From the NCBI GenBank assembly GCA_023015935.1, contig JALKAY010000004.1, positions 1 through 64,000 of the forward strand: DNA of 64,000 bases. Direction: 5' to 3'. Within the stretch, counting starts at the first letter, position 1. Every line of letters begins with the position of its first letter. Below the pieces are notes generated by a model. It was not told the origin of the DNA. It saw only the letters and a list, made by a program, of their open reading frames with translations, and ran no database searches. A program made the translations under genes and the position numbers. This document shows, in pieces, positions 62,417-64,000 of the stretch. The stretch comes from Flavobacteriaceae bacterium F08102. Lineage in GTDB: Bacteria > Bacteroidota > Bacteroidia > Flavobacteriales > Flavobacteriaceae.

Positions 62417-63865
62417 TTAGTTTAATTTATTTAATTTACCAATCCAAATGTCTGTTAACGTAGTGTATTCAAGTCCTTCGTCTCCTAACACAGAACTTTC
62501 ACCACCCATGATAATGAGGTTACCGTCATTATCAACTACTACTTTGGCATTACATCTCGCTTTAAAATTATCAGGAAGTGCTTGATCTTCTGCGGCAGTT
62601 TCCCAAGTAACTCCATTATCACTAGAAACTAAGATGTCTTTAGGGTTAGTTCCATCGATTAAAATACCACCAAACATCCAGATTTTGTCGTCATAGACAA
62701 TGGTACTGGCTTTAAAACGTGCAGGAAATGCACCATCAGATACTTGAGTCCACGTAACTCCATCGGTAGAACTCCACACATCACTTAACGGAATTCCTGG
62801 TCTAGTTAATCCACCAACAATATACATCTTACCATCTTTTATAAAAGAAGCGGCATGTGTTCTTCGTGGCATTTCAGCCGTGTAATCTTCACTTTCAGTA
62901 AAAGTAACTCCATCGGTAGAAATTAGCGTGTTGTTTTTTACATTTGCTGGTGGGTAAAACACACCACCTTCACCTTTTCCTCCATTAAAGTTCTGGAATA
63001 CCGGAGTATTACCACCCACGGCATAAATTGTATTATCAAGATTGAACGAAGGCGTATTAACTCTACCGTAAAACACTTTACCCCAACCTTCACCTGAACC
63101 TAAAGCACCTTCTGTTTTAGTCCATGTTAGTCCATCTGTAGTTGAGTACAAATCGATAGAAAGATCTTGTTGATAGTATTCAGGTATACCTAAACCATAA
63201 GGATCAGACATTTCTATAAATCCAACCACATAGGCTACGTTATCACGTACTACAATATTGTGATTGGTTCCTGCTGGGAAATCACCCGTAATAGTTTCTT
63301 CTGTCCATGTTTTTCCATCAGTAGAACTGTATAACTTAACGTCTGATGTTTTCGTTTTACCAACAATCATAAAATGCTTATTTGCAATAGTAAAATAAGC
63401 TTGCGAATCATACGAAGCATCAAAGGCATTTGGACTTGCTTGATTCCATTTTAAACCTTCTGGATTTAATTGAGCAACAGCTAAGTCAACCGTATAGGTT
63501 TTTGTTGTTTTACCATCTTCGGCCGTTACTACGTAGGTAACAGGACTGCTAAAATCATTGGTAGTTTGACCACTGATTTGAGGGATACCATTTACCGTAA
63601 CCGTTGAACCTTCTATCGTAGTAAATTGTGCCGTCAATTGACTAACATCAAATTGATACGGTAGGCTATCGTTGTTTTTAATAACGAAATTTGAATTGTC
63701 TACTTCAAAAATAAAATCTTTTGCAATTTCATCGGTAAAACCAAATGATAGAATTCCGGTGAGATCACTTAATGATTCTCCGTCATCACTACAGCTAGTT
63801 GTGACAAGGGTTCCGATAATTCCAACAAATAATAGAACCTGTTTAAAATACGTTGTTGTTTTCAT
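62417..63865 (-). CDS. Lipoprotein with Asp-box (sialidase-type) repeats, DUF6242-like
   Basis: The 482-residue protein has lipobox TTSC (Cys25). An N-terminal Ig-like domain contains TAQFTTIEGSTVTVNG and SPVTYVVTAEDGKTTKTYTV, like DUF5018. The rest is a beta-propeller carrying five Asp-box motifs: SSTDGKTW, STTDGLTW, STDGVTF, SSTDGVTW and SSDNGVTW, with Kelch-like HAASFIKDGKMYIVGG blades. It resembles DUF6242. It precedes susC in the same direction and probably binds the ligand at the cell surface; no sialidase catalytic set is visible. Confidence 0.82.
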   Translation of the reverse strand: MKTTTYFKQVLLFVGIIGTLVTTSCSDDGESLSDLTGILSFGFTDEIAKDFIFEVDNSNFVIKNNDSLPYQFDVSQLTAQFTTIEGSTVTVNGIPQISGQTTNDFSSPVTYVVTAEDGKTTKTYTVDLAVAQLNPEGLKWNQASPNAFDASYDSQAYFTIANKHFMIVGKTKTSDVKLYSSTDGKTWTEETITGDFPAGTNHNIVVRDNVAYVVGFIEMSDPYGLGIPEYYQQDLSIDLYSTTDGLTWTKTEGALGSGEGWGKVFYGRVNTPSFNLDNTIYAVGGNTPVFQNFNGGKGEGGVFYPPANVKNNTLISTDGVTFTESEDYTAEMPRRTHAASFIKDGKMYIVGGLTRPGIPLSDVWSSTDGVTWTQVSDGAFPARFKASTIVYDDKIWMFGGILIDGTNPKDILVSSDNGVTWETAAEDQALPDNFKARCNAKVVVDNDGNLIIMGGESSVLGDEGLEYTTLTDIWIGKLNKLN

Positions 63866-64000
63866 AAAAATTAGATTAAATGATTTAGTTACTAGTTGAT
63901 AATGTCACGAAAGTTTGTGAGACGCGCACATTATTTGTTATTGTCTGTCAAAATTAAGAGAATCAAGTACTTCCTTTCTAGGGAGAATTCCTCATTTTTT

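Overview
The window is chromosomal DNA from a member of the Bacteroidota, almost certainly Flavobacteriaceae. The evidence is an AT-rich sequence (by eye roughly 35% GC), many promoters with the Bacteroidota -7 box TAnnTTTG, a SusC/SusD pair, DUF4252 and DUF4251 proteins, a fused alpha/beta E1 dehydrogenase, many lipoproteins of S(A/S)C type, and flavobacterial protein families throughout. No rRNA, CRISPR array or prophage was seen. There is one tRNA, tRNA-Lys(TTT), and a transposase tail at the left edge.

Layout. 1-6 kb: transposase tail, tRNA-Lys, shikimate kinase, a phosphoribosyltransferase, an S41 protease coupled to an S4 RNA-binding protein, and an ECF sigma operon (sigma, probable anti-sigma, two DUF4252 proteins). 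6-10 kb: M14 peptidase, Lrp regulator, fused 2-oxoacid dehydrogenase E1 and a 59-residue CPXCG-type protein. 10-16 kb: a metal-homeostasis island. A Cus/Czc-type RND efflux operon survives only as wreckage (DUF6660-like, CzcA start, CzcB end), followed by an intact Fur-family regulator, a Zn/Cd-type P1B ATPase and a TonB-dependent receptor. 16-24 kb: housekeeping and RNA genes (topB, rlmF, cold shock protein, NDH-2, DEAD helicase, DoxX). 24-31 kb: TlpA-like lipoprotein, AraC regulator, and a TetR-controlled redox operon (nitroreductase, NADP oxidoreductase, Fe-type alcohol dehydrogenase, broken PfpI gene) with a clear operator and terminator. 31-41 kb: CotH kinase-like lipoprotein, a hydrolase and outer membrane protein pair, DEAD helicase, an interrupted SDR, VF530 protein, nitroreductase and MATE transporter. 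41-49 kb: an interrupted PLDc_N-like lipoprotein, acyl-CoA dehydrogenase, MarC, ThiE, a degenerate stand-alone DEAD-like protein and an S9 peptidase. 49-54 kb: a six-gene redox operon with a good promoter and terminator. 54-64 kb: an extended cold shock protein, a GlcNAc-kinase-like ATPase, RidA, and a minus-strand operon of an Asp-box lipoprotein, SusC, SusD and a thioredoxin-like protein with no adjacent glycan-degrading enzyme.

The most striking feature is gene decay. Seven recognisable coding regions are broken by in-frame stops, frameshifts or internal deletions, and several of them sit inside otherwise intact operons. All three stop codons are involved, which argues against codon reassignment. 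The alternative explanation for the single-base cases is sequencing error, so these deserve a check against reads. I did not find an unmistakably new defence or mobile system. The best candidates for new biology are the Asp-box/SusCD/thioredoxin operon, the degenerate DEAD-like protein family and the six-gene redox operon.
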